A DNA stretch of 64,000 bases. Source: Echinarachnius parma (Eukaryota; Echinodermata; Echinoidea; Clypeasteroida; Echinarachniidae). This document shows, one piece after another, positions 21,838-33,229 of this stretch (the stretch's first letter is position 1; each line of letters begins with the position of its first letter). The notes under the pieces are model-generated. The model was not told where the DNA came from. It made no database searches and saw only the letters and a list, made by a program, of their open reading frames with translations. The DNA lies in assembly GCA_037951105.1 (NCBI GenBank), contig JBAMJV010001862.1, forward strand, positions 62,001 to 126,000, written 5' to 3'. The translations under genes were made by a program, and so were the position numbers.

Positions 21838-22215
21838 GAGTTACTAGATTCCTCTAGTAACATTGTCCAAATCCTCAAAATCCAATTAGAATTATAGGGG
21901 TTCCCTCATACCGTGTTGTATTCGTATTAACAATAGAAGCATGGGACAGGGTTCGGTTTTTCGAATTTCCCTTTCGTTAAAAAGGGTTCAGATGTTAAAA
22001 CTATCCACTGGATAGTCGTAACCGTGTGCAAAGTCAATGCAATGAGTAAGTAAATATCACTTTGTATTTTTGCTCATTACTTGGCTATATAACCTCCATT
22101 TAACTTGAAATTTTCTCACAATACCCAGTGGACATATCAGATAAGAGTATACATTGTATCAACAATTCGTCACTTTTTGCACATGTCAACAAAGTTACTA
22201 GATTCCTTTGAAGCC
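21838..22215. mobile_element. TTAA-type MITE, family A, copy 2
   Basis: Inner ends CTAGTAACATTGTCCAAATC and CAACAAAGTTACTAGATTCC match family A at 10890 and 50295 in the opposite sense. The outermost bases have decayed, so TTAA is not preserved on both sides. Confidence 0.65.
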
Positions 22216-22448
22216 CATTTTATTTGCTCTCACAATTGTCACACTAATAAATTCATGTGTCGAATTTGTTCATATTCCAGTAAAAAGTTGAAATACTGTA
22301 CCAAGTTCATCTGATCCCATTTTGTTACAGGATTGGCTTGGGTAAATATTTACTTTGAATATTTTTTCCATTTCGGTCTTTCATGAACTTGCTGTATTAT
22401 TATTGTATAGTGATTCTGGCAAGAGAACAAACAAATTCATAAAGACAT

Positions 22449-22686
22449 GATAAAAGGGATCTAGTAACATTTCCACAAAACTTACTTAGAACTCTAGCAG
22501 TTCTCAGGAATGAAATAACTATGTGGGAGTATGTCAACCGTGTGACAAAGTTAGTGCAATATGAGCTACCATGGAGTTCTCACACATTACTCAGTTAGCA
22601 AGTCAGATTAATTGAATACATACACATTTGATCAACTCTTTGTAAGTTTTTGCACATTTATCAATAAAGTTACTAGATCCCTATCA
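22449..22686. mobile_element. TTAA-type MITE, family A, copy 3 (short)
   Basis: AAAAGGGATCTAGTAACATT at the left and AAAGTTACTAGATCCCTAT at the right, enclosing about 200 bp. It is shorter than other family A copies, through internal deletion. Confidence 0.6.
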
Positions 22687-22737
22687 AAGGGAAGCTAAAT
22701 GCTTAGTTTGCTTTATACTGATACTAATATGAGCATA

Positions 22738-23060
22738 AGAGGTGTTGTGGCACAATCGGATAAGTGCTTGACTTCCGATCTCGGGGCCCGAGTTCGAACC
22801 CAATCGATGCCCCGGCATTTTATGTCCTTCAGCAAGGCATTTAATCCACCTTGCTGCTCTCTACCCAGGAGTATAAACGGGTACTTGGTCGGGTGATAAA
22901 TTAGCCTGTAGCGCTCTACATCATAGGGCAGCTTGGACTAGTATGCTCCCCTGGGAGTTGAGATGGTGCACAAGATAATTGTGCGGGTTTGAACTGTACC
23001 TGATGACCAAGGGTAATAATGCACCTCTGAATAAATGCTATTTTTAATTATTATTATAAA
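22738..23060 (+). repeat. tRNA-derived SINE with LINE-like tail
   Basis: Starts AGGTGTTGTGGCACAATCGG (A box) and has CCCGAGTTCGAACCCAAT (B box) 45 bp on. A body with CTTCAGCAAGGCATTTAATC, AAACGGGTACTTGG and GCTCCCCTGGGAGTTGAG follows, then an AT-rich (TTA)n tail. The tail phrase recurs at 29690-29720. Confidence 0.7.
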
Positions 23061-23075
23061 TCCTGTCACTTCTAG

Positions 23076-23105
23076 GCCCCGTTGCAGAAAGAGATACAAT
23101 CGATT
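23076..23105. mobile_element. Left piece of a MITE interrupted by DIRS-like copy 2
   Basis: GGCCCCGTTGCAGAAAGAG followed by ATACAATCGATT is the inverse complement of the right piece's end at about 29575-29602. The other 140 bp of this MITE lie at 29463-29602, beyond the inserted element. Confidence 0.8.
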
Positions 23106-23287
23106 AAATGAATCTTAGTGATTTCATTATCCATTAGAGATACTAACCAACCCCCTTCAACATTTGTATATCCATTTGGATGCACAGAAAACAACTCGCT
23201 AAAAACCACCCTAAAAAGAAACTGCCTTGGACCGAGACTACACCACCTATATATACCCGGCGCTGGGCCATAATTGTCCTCTTTCAA
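23106..23287. repeat. Left terminal repeat of DIRS-like copy 2
   Basis: Unique extension AAATGAATCTTAGTG... to 23141, then CTAACCAACCCCCTTCAAC and the body of the inverted repeat, ending CCTCTTTCAA. The inverse lies at 29308-29449. Confidence 0.8.
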
Positions 23288-23330
23288 ACGCGCACGACTA
23301 CCGACGCGGGGAGGACGGGAGGGAATTTAT

Positions 23331-23416
23331 GAAGGGGGTTGGTTAGTATCTCTAATGGATAATGAAATCACTAAGATTCATTTAATCCATATCGAGATCC
23401 CTAACCAACCCCCTTC
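23331..23416 (-). repeat. Internal complementary region of DIRS-like copy 2
   Basis: Reads GAAGGGGGTTGGTTAG, the complement of the left extension, AATC (23384-23387, that is GATT on minus), the complement of the right extension, then CTAACCAACCCCCTTC. It is identical in plan to 20206-20292. Confidence 0.8.
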
Positions 23417-26229
23417 AACATTTGTATAATCCCTGACCCACACAAATAGCATACGGGAAGTATACTTACTGACTGGAGGAGGGGTCGGACAACGCAGACT
23501 ACATCTACATAGGGCCAGCCGCCAGAACCGCCTCAGCAAGGACCGGGCCTCCGGCCACCACGTCTCGCCGATAACATGAGACGAACGCATTTGGCGACGC
23601 CCAGCAAGGAGCCCGTAGAACCTCGCCCAACAGGGGCTCCGTTAACGAGAGCCCACGAGTCGGCCATCGCCCGGAACTCGTGGGCATGGACAAGTGACTA
23701 AAGCAAGCGTATCATGTCCTGCTGCGAGAATCGCCAGCACCATTAACGAAGGGAAGCCCAGACGCGGCCATTGCCCGGGTCTTGTGACCCCGGGCCGGCG
23801 GCTGGGCAAAAAACTGGGTTCCCAGTAATAAAAAGCCCCCTTGGACGGAAGGGCCGACCACCACCCATCTCTTACCAGCCCTGACCTAATGCTAACAAGG
23901 TGCGCCAGGTACTCCGCCTCGGGTCAGGGCCAACGCCAGCAGGAAGACCGGCAGGACCGGCTCCAGCCAAGGGAGGCCCTCAACATAGGCTCAACCTGGA
24001 GCACGGACCAAGGCCTGAGAACACCGGTCGAGACCCAGGACGGTACCAGAGACCTGGAAGATGGGCGTCGTAAACAAACCGCCTGCATGATTCGGGAACT
24101 AGGCTCTCGATGCAGTATAATTCAAATAAAATTATTAAGTTTGCAATTGGCAAGCATTTACCAAATACTTGCATTTCCTTTACCATAGGCAAAACAACAA
24201 ATGAGCCATGTTCTGGCCCTCAAATTGCAAACTCCACCACTACAATACTAGCCAAATATTGTCACTATAAACCCATTCTCATATAAATAGAGCGCCATGA
24301 CGAATACCGCAGATACACTGCTAATGATAGTGCCATCAGTAATAGGCAACCTACATACATATTAGGTCACCTCAATCATGTGTATCACTATTTCATGTGA
24401 GCTACCCCACATAAGCCAGATAAATGACTCTCAAGGAATCTATTGTCCATTAAAACTTAATTGCCCCCCCGCAAATCATCCTGAAGACCGAGGGGAGAAG
24501 GAGCCATTGAGACGGGAGGAGACGGCCTCGCGTCCCCCCCGCCAGCTTATATCTGCAACGACCATGGGACTGTCGGGAACCCAACCCCGACCGACCGTCC
24601 CTGGAGGGGCGGAAGAAAAAACCCCCCAAATATCCTGCATCTGGAACATTTGTAGGGACCGGATGGAGAAACGACAACCGGCACTAGGACCACCAAGCTG
24701 ATGAGGGGGCCGGGAACCTGCCAAGACTCCGCCGGAGCCAACAGCCTCATGCGTAGGCGACGGAAGGCATCTGAACCACCCGAAGGAATCACTCGTGACT
24801 TCAGCTCGATGATGAGGGACCTAGCGACCTGACCCAACTGAGTATCTCTGCAAGGAGCAGACGAAGTACGACCTCTGAAAAGAGAATATCCGGACTCCTC
24901 GAGATCGTGGGGGCCTGGCACCACCGACACCTGCCGAAAGGGGTCCCTGGAGAAGGACTTCAGGCCAAATGAGAAGGCCTCGGCACTGAACTGACCGCAA
25001 CCCAACCTGGGAACCGAGAGACTGCCAACAGCCTAGGCGAACGGGGGCGTGGGGATGAATGGAAGACTCCATGCTGAAACAAGGGACATCTAGAACGGCA
25101 AAAAACCGAGATACAATATCAGCCGGGGAGCCTCGTACGCAAGGGAACCAACGACACCGGATCAGGTTTAGTTACACAGCAACGGGGCTGAGGAAGAAGA
25201 AAACCCCGACTGTGTCCACGGAAAATTCAGTCCTCCCCCGGAAAACGAGGTATAGAACGTTGGGATACCAAGATTGGCTAACCACCCTATCAAAGCCAAA
25301 CTGTCTTAAATGCAATGGCCAACCCGCCATCCGTGCACACGAGCATTCGACTGAGAGAGGGGAATCGAACTGATGAGTAACCGCCTTAACGAGGCTGACC
25401 CTATGATACAACTCCTTGTCCACAACATAAACAACGCCGATCGCGTGGCTTAAAACCAACAATGGCCCACTGGCCATCGCAACGGATCCCGGCGCATAAC
25501 CCAGACCCACAGGCAACGTTATGCCCTGAGATCGGGCTCAAACCGGGCCGGATCCACACAGGCCTAGGGGAGATAGTAGTAGACAACAAACAAGCCATAA
25601 GACAAGAGTCGTGGCGACCCTGCCAGGACGCAACCTAAAGCCCTGGCGATCTCGTCCGAACACGAATCTGGACCCGCCTGGTCTGCAAACAGATGCCTCA
25701 TCCTGCAGCCTCGCGACCCTCACTCGACGAGGGAAGCGAAACCTCCACAAAAAATATAACTGTCCGGCGCCCCACCTAGACGTCCGAAGGTAAAAACCAA
25801 AGGGAAGTCGGTGGGGGGGGGGGGGGGGCACCGGTTCCCCCCCCACCCCACGGGACAGGAGCAAGGACAGCGATAAGGGGACCCGCCAGGGGTCGCGCGG
25901 GCACCCCGATAGGTCTACCGCGGACAGGGATCCCGGGGGAGCCAAAGGAACCAACGGAACCAAAGGAACCTACCCCGCGCAGGTGACTAAACACCCCGTG
26001 GCAAGTGACGCGCATCAACCCGTGCGTCAAAGGACATGCGGTCAAGACGACTATATCGAGAGAATTTTAATACAGCTCACAGCATGACCTACGTCTAGAC
26101 GGGGCTCAAACCATACTCCCGCTCCTCAAGAATCAAATAGCATTCACTGAGAGCGACAGGAACTTATCCATATGCGTAACCAAAATTTAAATACAAGCCA
26201 TAACATGGCTCCTTTCTTAATTAATTTAC

Positions 26230-26610
26230 CGTGGCAATTATCAAAAATTACGCTAGCGTCTAATAGCCCGGGGCGACACCCTGGCTAGCGCACGGATCGA
26301 TCCCAACTACCTAAAGTAACGGGATCTCCTGGAAGCCACATCATAAAATCTATTCCCTCATACATTGTCGCACTGTCATGAGCAACGAGTATGGGACAAA
26401 CTTCAAATTTAACTCTAAATATATACACACCAAAGAACCATATCACATAATGGTGACCCCAACGTGATGCGAACACGCAGTCTTCTGACCTGGAGTCAGA
26501 GGCGTTACCGCTGCGCCACGGCACCCCGAAATGTACATCACATCCCCCTGTACCACAGCACCAGGGGGAGCGCCGACAGAACGGACGAAACAGCCGCAAG
26601 ACTAAGAGTA
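26230..26610 (-). other. 5' part of DIRS-like copy 2 with tRNA-like block
   Basis: This lies beyond the segment shared with copy 1. The boundary at 26228 is abrupt. Apart from the tRNA-Trp-like sequence it contains a minus-strand open frame (26285-26599) with no recognised domain. Confidence 0.4.
26454..26525 (-). tRNA. tRNA-Trp(CCA)-like sequence, probably a pseudogene
   Basis: On the minus strand: a D-arm from GGCGCAGCGGTAACGCC, an anticodon stem TCTGA/TCAGA with loop CTCCAGG (anticodon CCA), and a T-arm GCGTG TTCGCAT CACGT. These agree with metazoan tRNA-Trp. The acceptor stem GGTGCCG/TGGGGTC has one G-G mismatch and three G-T pairs, so function is doubtful. It lies inside DIRS-like copy 2 in sense orientation. 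Confidence 0.6.
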
Positions 26611-26614
26611 CTTA

Positions 26615-28290
26615 CCCACGGCCTGGTGGGAACTGGCCTACCGAGACCAGGTATCCGGGAATAAGCAGTAGCCCGTCCATCCTGGGTAGATATAACCAGC
26701 GTGGTATGGTCGTAAGCTGGACGACGCCCAGTAGGCTCCTGGATTCACTGCTGACCCACGTGCGTCAAAGGCCTCGGAACGAGCTGGCTACTCCTGCTTG
26801 TGAGAGGACTTATTGGTAAAGGTGAGAAGTGGCCCGGGGAATAAGATCTTTTACCGTGGCGAACCCCAGCTAGCTTTAATATAGCTTAATTATCTAAAGC
26901 TGGGGTTAGTCGGCCTTACCGTACCGCCTGCGACTTACAACCGGGGATAGCACCTAGGCTGGCGCAACGGTCCCGGGCCCTGCAGTGATAGGGGGACCGT
27001 CTTCAGGATCACCCTACAAACCTTAAGCCAAGGGATCACCTGGGTGCCACAACATAGCCTCGCCCAACCGTGAGGCGCGAAAGGCAAAACGGGAGTGAAA
27101 ATCCATTCCCCCTGGTCCCAACTCAACTCGAACCGGGGGAAGAAACCCGGCCTCAATCGCCCTGACTCGCGATCCTCGCTACCCGAGGCCAACGAGAGGG
27201 CAGCACAAGACCTAGCTTAGATACCACACACAACAAACTCACCTGGGTGTTACATACATTGTCTTGCCCACCTGTGTGGCAGAACGGAGTTCCAAAAAAC
27301 CCATACCCCCCCGGTCCCAACACACAGCGAACCGGGGGAAGGGAATCCGGCAACAAATCTCTGAGCCTAGCCCCCCCGCGGGGCTGCGGCGCGGAACGAG
27401 ACACCCCCCCCATCTCGGGGGGGGGGGGGGGGGGGGCGGAGCGCTGCTGCAAAGGCCCCCTCCGAGGGGGCCGCGCTATAAATAACACGAAAAAACGGCC
27501 GAAGCGCTGATTAGATTTCCACCACCGTGGTACTCAACTCGGTCACATTCCTATCGGTTTCTAACAATTCTATCAACTACTGACAACAATCCCAATTGTG
27601 TTAACTGACCCCGAGGCCCAGTGCTACCACCGAGAGAGGGGCTAGTAATAAGGAAGTGACAACAATAATACAAATCTAGACGATGCAGGTTTGAGACCTG
27701 AAATATCATACCGCTTGTCAGCCTGATAAGCGGTTTACTCTAAGCGAAGGAATCACGTCATGGGACTTACCCCTGGTCCAGAGGGGACTGGCCTCCCTCG
27801 GTCAGGAATCCCGGGAGAAGAAGTCACTCGTCCATGCTGGGTGCGACGTTTCGAGTGCACCGGGCGCGGTGTCCCGCGCCCGTCAAAAGCTATGGAAAGA
27901 GCGGACTTACCCGGCTTGCGAGAGGACTTACGTGTGCGGTGAGAAATGGCCCGAGTCTTGAACTGCTCACCGTGGCCAAAGCCGGACATCATAGGCGAAT
28001 TACAAACCGGGGACAGCACCCCGGCTGACGCCACGATCCCCGGGCCCTACGATGATAGGGGGACCGTCTTCAGGGGACCCTACTAACCTCTAGCCATAGG
28101 ATACCCCTGGGTGCCACAGCTACTGCTTCGCCCACCCGTGAGGCGCGAATTAGTAGAACGGGATTCTAAATTTGGTTCCCCGGAACCGACTCATTGAACG
28201 ACCCGGGGGAAGGGAACCCGGCCTCAAACTCCCCGTCTCGTGGCCCTCGCCGGACGAGACCGACAAGACGTCCTCCCAACCATCATCCGA
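26615..28290. repeat. Diverged internal repeat units of DIRS-like copy 2
   Basis: Segments 26615-27190 and 27766-28270 share text in the same order: ACTTACC near the start, GAGAGGACTTA, GAGAAATGGCCCG or similar, AACCGGGGA(T/C)AGCACC, GATAGGGGGACCGTCTTCAG, CTGGGTGCCACA, GTGAGGCGCGAA and CCGGGGGAAG. A third partial unit lies at 27235-27365. A G tract follows it at about 27418-27436. Confidence 0.75.
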
Positions 28291-28388
28291 TGTCATACCT
28301 AGATGCACAAAGGAACAAGGTAAAGAAAAAACAAAGGAAAAAAGGAGGTTAACATCCCCCCCATAAACACTCAATTATTATTAAATTT

Positions 28389-28453
28389 TTTTTTTTTTTT
28401 TTAACAAAATAAAAAAAAAAATTTTTTTATTTTTATTTTATTTTATTTTTTTT

Positions 28454-28503
<50 letters not shown>

Positions 28504-28575
28504 TCCCTTCGCGGGCACCCCCGCACTTTTTTTTTTTTTTTTTTTTTTGAAGTGTGGGGGGGGGGGGGGGGGGGG
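28389..28575. repeat. Poly-T tracts and G tract
   Basis: T/A-rich sequence 28389-28456, an almost pure T run from about 28457 to 28502, a second T run at 28528-28548 and a G run at 28556-28575. Lysine- and proline-rich open frames here are artefacts. 28576-29307 is the rest of the element's 5' region, with no recognised gene. Confidence 0.85.
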
Positions 28576-29307
28576 AAAGGGGAAGGGGGCGGAGGGCCAA
28601 CAACCCCGACGCCACCTCCCCCCAACACATGTTTCAAACCATGGTGACCCCGATGAGGCACCACCCCCCCTCAACAAAACAAAGGCCAAAAGGACAAGCC
28701 CCGACCACGAGGTCGAGCCAGCACACACCACAACAAAGCCATAAAAACAAAATGGCGGGAATGCAAGAATACAAACATGACATCAAAAATAAAAAATAAA
28801 AACTTTCAACATCATTCATGAATCGAGCACAACGCCTCCGAAATGATTGACGGCCATAGAAAGAAAGGAAGCAACATTATACACGAGCCAAGACGCAAGG
28901 CCCCCCGAACGAGGGGGCCGAGCAAGCCCAAAAAAATCAATCTTATACATGACCCGAGGTATAGAGCCCCGAGAAAAAAATTTAACTGGGAGTGAAAACT
29001 CGGACCGAATCTCGCCCGTAACTCCGGGGGAACACTCCCACAGCGAGCCGTCCGAAAATTCACGCATGCGTCATTTTCTTAACCACCAACGGAGCGCCAG
29101 AAAAACCTAACAAAAAGCTCCGAAAATGGTCTCAATATCGCTTCTGACAAGGTCCAAGGACTTACAAATCAAAATAGGGTTATTGCGCTACACTGATAGA
29201 TAGAAAAGGAACGGTCTTACTTTAGTTGTAGACTGCTACGAAAATTCTTAGAATCAAATGCAAGAGCGCGATTTCTAGCGTGACTGTCTCTAAGGCGTCG
29301 CAAATTG

Positions 29308-29466
29308 AAAGAGGACAATTATGGCCCAGCGCCGGGTATATATAGGTGGTGTAGTCTCGGTCCAAGGCAGTTTCTTTTTAGGGTGGTTTTTAGCGAGTTG
29401 TTTTCTGTGCATCCAAATGGATATACAAATGTTGAAGGGGGTTGGTTAGGGATCTCGATATGGATT
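29308..29466. repeat. Right terminal repeat of DIRS-like copy 2
   Basis: Begins TTGAAAGAGGACAATTATGG, contains a TATATATAGG stretch that could serve as a promoter in sense transcription on the opposite strand, and ends with the unique extension GGATCTCGATATGGATT. Confidence 0.8.
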
Positions 29467-29602
29467 GTAAGTTACGATTGATCGTAAGTCAGAAAATGTA
29501 CGCGTTTCAACCAATCAGATTTGCGCATCTAGAACACGTGATCTGACTAACGCTTAATTGCAACTTACAATCGATTGTATCTCTTTCTGCAACGGGGCCC
29601 TG
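29463..29602. mobile_element. Right piece of the MITE interrupted by DIRS-like copy 2
   Basis: GATTGTAAGTTACGATTGAT at its left continues the interrupted element; it ends ATCGATTGTATCTCTTTCTG then CAACGGGGCC. Together with 23076-23105 it gives a palindromic MITE of about 165 bp. Confidence 0.8.
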
Positions 29603-29639
29603 GTCATTTATTTCCTCTTGGGTATCATCATTGGGGACC

Positions 29640-29860
29640 CGGTAGGAGGGGAAAGCCTTAATGTGAAGGATCTTCTCAATGCACATGAGCCACTTGGAAG
29701 GAATGCTCCCCAGGGAGTGGAGATGGCGCACACAATGTGTGCTGGTTTGCATGACCTATGACAGGGATAATAATAGTGTAAAACGCTTAGAGATGATATT
29801 CTATCATAATAGGCGCTATATATCTAACCTGTTATATTATTTTTATTGAAATAAATGTAT
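29640..29860 (+). repeat. SINE/LINE tail fragment
   Basis: GGAATGCTCCCCAGGGAGTG, then GATGGCGCACACAAT and GGTTTGCATGACC match the 3' body of the SINE at 22738. It ends in an AT-rich tail. No tRNA-like head is present. Confidence 0.55.
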
Positions 29861-30295
29861 TTGAGACTACTCTTTTCTTATTTTTACCGCCCTCTGGAGG
29901 CTGCCAAGTTTGTAAACAATCCGCATTAAAATGACGTTGCATACATACTCAACAAAAGCTGGTTACGTAACCACTTGTGTTGCCTCGGCTGCTACGTCAG
30001 TGGTTATGTAATCCTCTTAGGTCATGTCATGTCAGCCTCCAGTGGGCATCATTATTCAGTTCAGAAGACATTTGTGTGAGACAATTTTTAATTTGGACAT
30101 ATTTGTACATGTAAACAAATTTGCCCGAATAGAAAATGTTTTATACATGTCTTATACAAACGTTCGTCTGAACTAGCAGTTATGGCAGAGAACAAAGGTT
30201 ATGAAGTACACACACACATTCACTTTTGTTTATTTCGTCATTCAATTCTTTTTCATGACATAGAACTTATCAAAATAATGTTAAATAATATGGTC

Positions 30296-30408
30296 ACACA
30301 CACACACATACACACATACTTAAACACACACAAATGCACTCACACACACCCACAAGAACGCACTCACACACACCCACACGAACGCACACACGCACACACA
30401 CACACACA

Positions 30409-30440
<32 letters not shown>
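30296..30440. repeat. CA-rich microsatellite
   Basis: Interrupted (CA)n with ACGAACGCACT interruptions and a clean run at about 30398-30440. Confidence 0.9.
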
Positions 30441-30443
<3 letters not shown>

Positions 30444-32569
30444 TAAATACGGACAAACATACATACATACTTGTAAGGTCAGACATCAAAGACAAAACAA
30501 AAAAAAAAATCAAATTTACAAACGTGATATTATGTTTTACATAGTGCTTCTATGTCTTTTCCATTTTAATATTCCATCCTCAATAAGCAGTCAAAAATAA
30601 ACAAAACCATTTTCTTTTGTTGTAATACACCGAGCGATAGGCTTTTGTCAATATCCACCGAATAGCATACACATGTATACACATAACCAGCCAGCACTAG
30701 GGTTCCGGAGCACGACATATAAAAACAGTAGGTATACAGTCTGTTCAACAGTTATTATCATTACATGTACACATTAGGAATTCCAAAGACCTTTTCAATA
30801 TTTGTTCTTTTGTCTCATATATAAAAGTATTTTCTTTTTCATGGTGGGATAAATAGATATAAGGACAATATTTTCCACATATTCATCTTTTTTTGTTGTT
30901 GTCTTCATCGTTTTACTTTGAATACAATAGTATGTTACAGTAGTCTTGCACAGTCTATACAATAAATGAAGTTTAATATGATAAACAGTTATCATGTTTC
31001 ATATAAAAACAATCTTTGAGAATTGTGCAAGAAATGACGAAAATATTCAAAGACAAATATATAATTTCTGCTTGCAGGGTCACATGGCAGTGAGATGAAG
31101 GAATAAAACAAGTATAAAACTAAAATAAAGAAGACTTTAATATCTCCAGATAAAATTATTATATCCATCCATTTTGTTCTTTTGTACAAATATGCAAAAT
31201 ATATAGAGTGAAATAAAGATTAAGATAATGATGCTTATTCTTGCTTCAAGGCTGGAACATTTTTTGTAATTCGAGCATGATACACAATTGGTGCAAATAT
31301 TAAACCAATCACTAGAAATTGTAATAAATATGAAATCAGGCATAATTAAGGGAGCTTCCTACACTTTGATCCAAAATTGCCAGAGTTGTTTCCCTTCAAA
31401 ACAATATGCATGATATAAAAATGAATATTTGAGACAGTGTTTTTTTTAAAAGGATAATTCAGAAAGCAATAAACCAAAGAAGTAAGAAATATTATCATGC
31501 AGTTTTGTGAAATACAACATACCAGTTTACCAGTATGTAATTCAACAACTTTTATCATGATATAGACACAATTTGTTGTCAAAGTCAAAGTTTAACCAAG
31601 TGTAGAACAAAAAGAAGAGAAGAATATACTAAATATACCATTTATGGAAATAGGCAAATATATATAGATCATTTCACTTTCCGATTAATAAGCTACCTTA
31701 ATGACGGACGACAAACCTCAAATGATGACATACCTTCAATGTAGGCAGTGCTTTTTCCAAATCATGAACAATAATGTGCAATCATGTTTAGTCATAAATG
31801 AGGCTTAAAAGTCAACGATAATCAATAAATCAGCTACTACTTTCAATCATCTAGAAATGGACATAAAATGTACTCCCCTCACATTCTTGGGCAAAGATTT
31901 GTTAAAAAAACAATGACACCGCTGTATTTGTGACACTGAAAGACGATCCAAGCTGTTTCTCCACAGTAACAAAGTAACATTATGCCATACACGTCCATAA
32001 CTTGTTCAAATTTGACGTTTTATCAATTATTTTGATATCACTGCACGTATAAAGAAGATACACATTATATTATATGATCTCGGGTTCAGATAATATTAGA
32101 TAGAAAATGCACAATGAATTAATGATTAAATAGATTCAATAAGTATTTATACTTTAATAATTCCATTCATATAATTTTTCTCATACGGTACCTGGAAAGA
32201 AAACCTAAAAACATTTTATAGGATGATTGTTATTACATTTTAGTTTCCACTGAATACAACTGCTGCAATAGGAACAAGATAACTGTAAAATGCATTAAAT
32301 GTTAAATATTCATGTTGGTTTAAAGGGACTTGACAAACACCAATCTATTGCATCTTTTCCATTAAATTACCATGAAAATAGACAGGATATAAATTGTCTT
32401 TTCTTTACATAAACACACTCTTTACAGTCATAAGATCCTGAAACACATACACATGAATCAAATCCCTTTTTTGTTCATAAATATGCTCTTATAAAACATT
32501 ATTTATACTGTTGCTTAGTAATAAACTGGACTGGTTCTGAAACTATTCAGACGGGGGGTCAAGAAAAAA

Positions 32570-33000
32570 TGTGACATCGCAATCATATCGTTATCATGCG
32601 TGGTGTTGCTAGACCGTGGGTCGCTATTTTGAACTAGGCTAGTTTGTGTGCACTGCACAACGCTTAGCCAATGATGTGTAACGTTGCATGCGCAAGGTTT
32701 TTGCCCATGTCAACAAAGTTAATAGATCCCTTTAAAGATTGTCATGCATGGGTGCATACAGAGGATCACCATTTGGAACTAGGCTAGTTTGTGTGTACTG
32801 CAAAACACTGAGCCAGTGTGTACCATGCATTGTGCGCCAGGCCTTAGCAAGATGGCACCGTGCATCTGATTTACGATCTACCTTAAAGTATGTCATGCGG
32901 TTGCTAGACTGCGGGTCATCATTTTGAACTATAGGTTTAGTCTGTGCGCTGAGCCAACGCTGAGCCAATGTGTAGTCCGAACTACCTTTCATAACTATCA
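32570..33000. repeat. Diverged repeat units with TTTGAACTAGGCTAGTTTG
   Basis: Three units at about 32590-32690, 32745-32850 and 32885-32975 share the GTTGCTAGACcGtGGGTC and GAACTAGGCTAGTTTGTGTG phrases (varied). Part of a family A end (GTTAATAGATCCCTTTAA) lies between the first two. A related piece is at 55855-55915. Confidence 0.6.
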
Positions 33001-33012
33001 ATGTACCAGACA

Positions 33013-33229
33013 TGAGGGCCCGTATTCACAAAGGAGGTTTGTACAAACCATGGTTCAAACCGAGGTTTACATCTATGGAATGCCAATTGTAAACTGATGG
33101 AGAGAGAATGTGTACCATCAACATTGTTAACAAGTAAGGAATTTACATTCTCTCTCCATCAGTTTACAATTGGCATTCCATAGATGTAAACCTCGGTTTG
33201 TACAAACCTCCTTTGTGAATACGGGCCAA
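33013..33229. mobile_element. Palindromic MITE with GGCCCGTATTCACAAAGG ends
   Basis: About 217 bp; the two halves are near-perfect inverse copies over about 80 bp each, starting GGCCCGTATTCACAAAGGAG. The phrase CCATGGTTCAAACC in the left half is missing from the right half. Non-coding. Confidence 0.85.

Larger units (their letters stand above)
23102..29466 (-). mobile_element. DIRS-like non-autonomous retroelement, copy 2, complete ends
   Basis: Both termini are intact. The left end has a 37 bp unique extension (23106-23141) then the inverted repeat (about 23142-23287). The right end has the inverted repeat (about 29308-29449) then a 17 bp extension (29450-29466). An internal complementary region at 23331-23416 equals the fused complements of both extensions. 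In DIRS elements this region lies near the 3' end, which sets the sense strand as minus. Flanking sequence is one MITE split at a shared GATT, without target duplication, as expected for tyrosine-recombinase integration. Length is about 6.36 kb. No reverse transcriptase, RNase H or recombinase was recognised in any frame, so it is presumably mobilised by a related autonomous element. Sense open frames such as 24547-25005 and 25538-25963 lack a known domain. Confidence 0.72.

Noticed and set aside
30182..30544. 120-codon frame rich in His and Thr
   Set aside because: Generated by the CA microsatellite.
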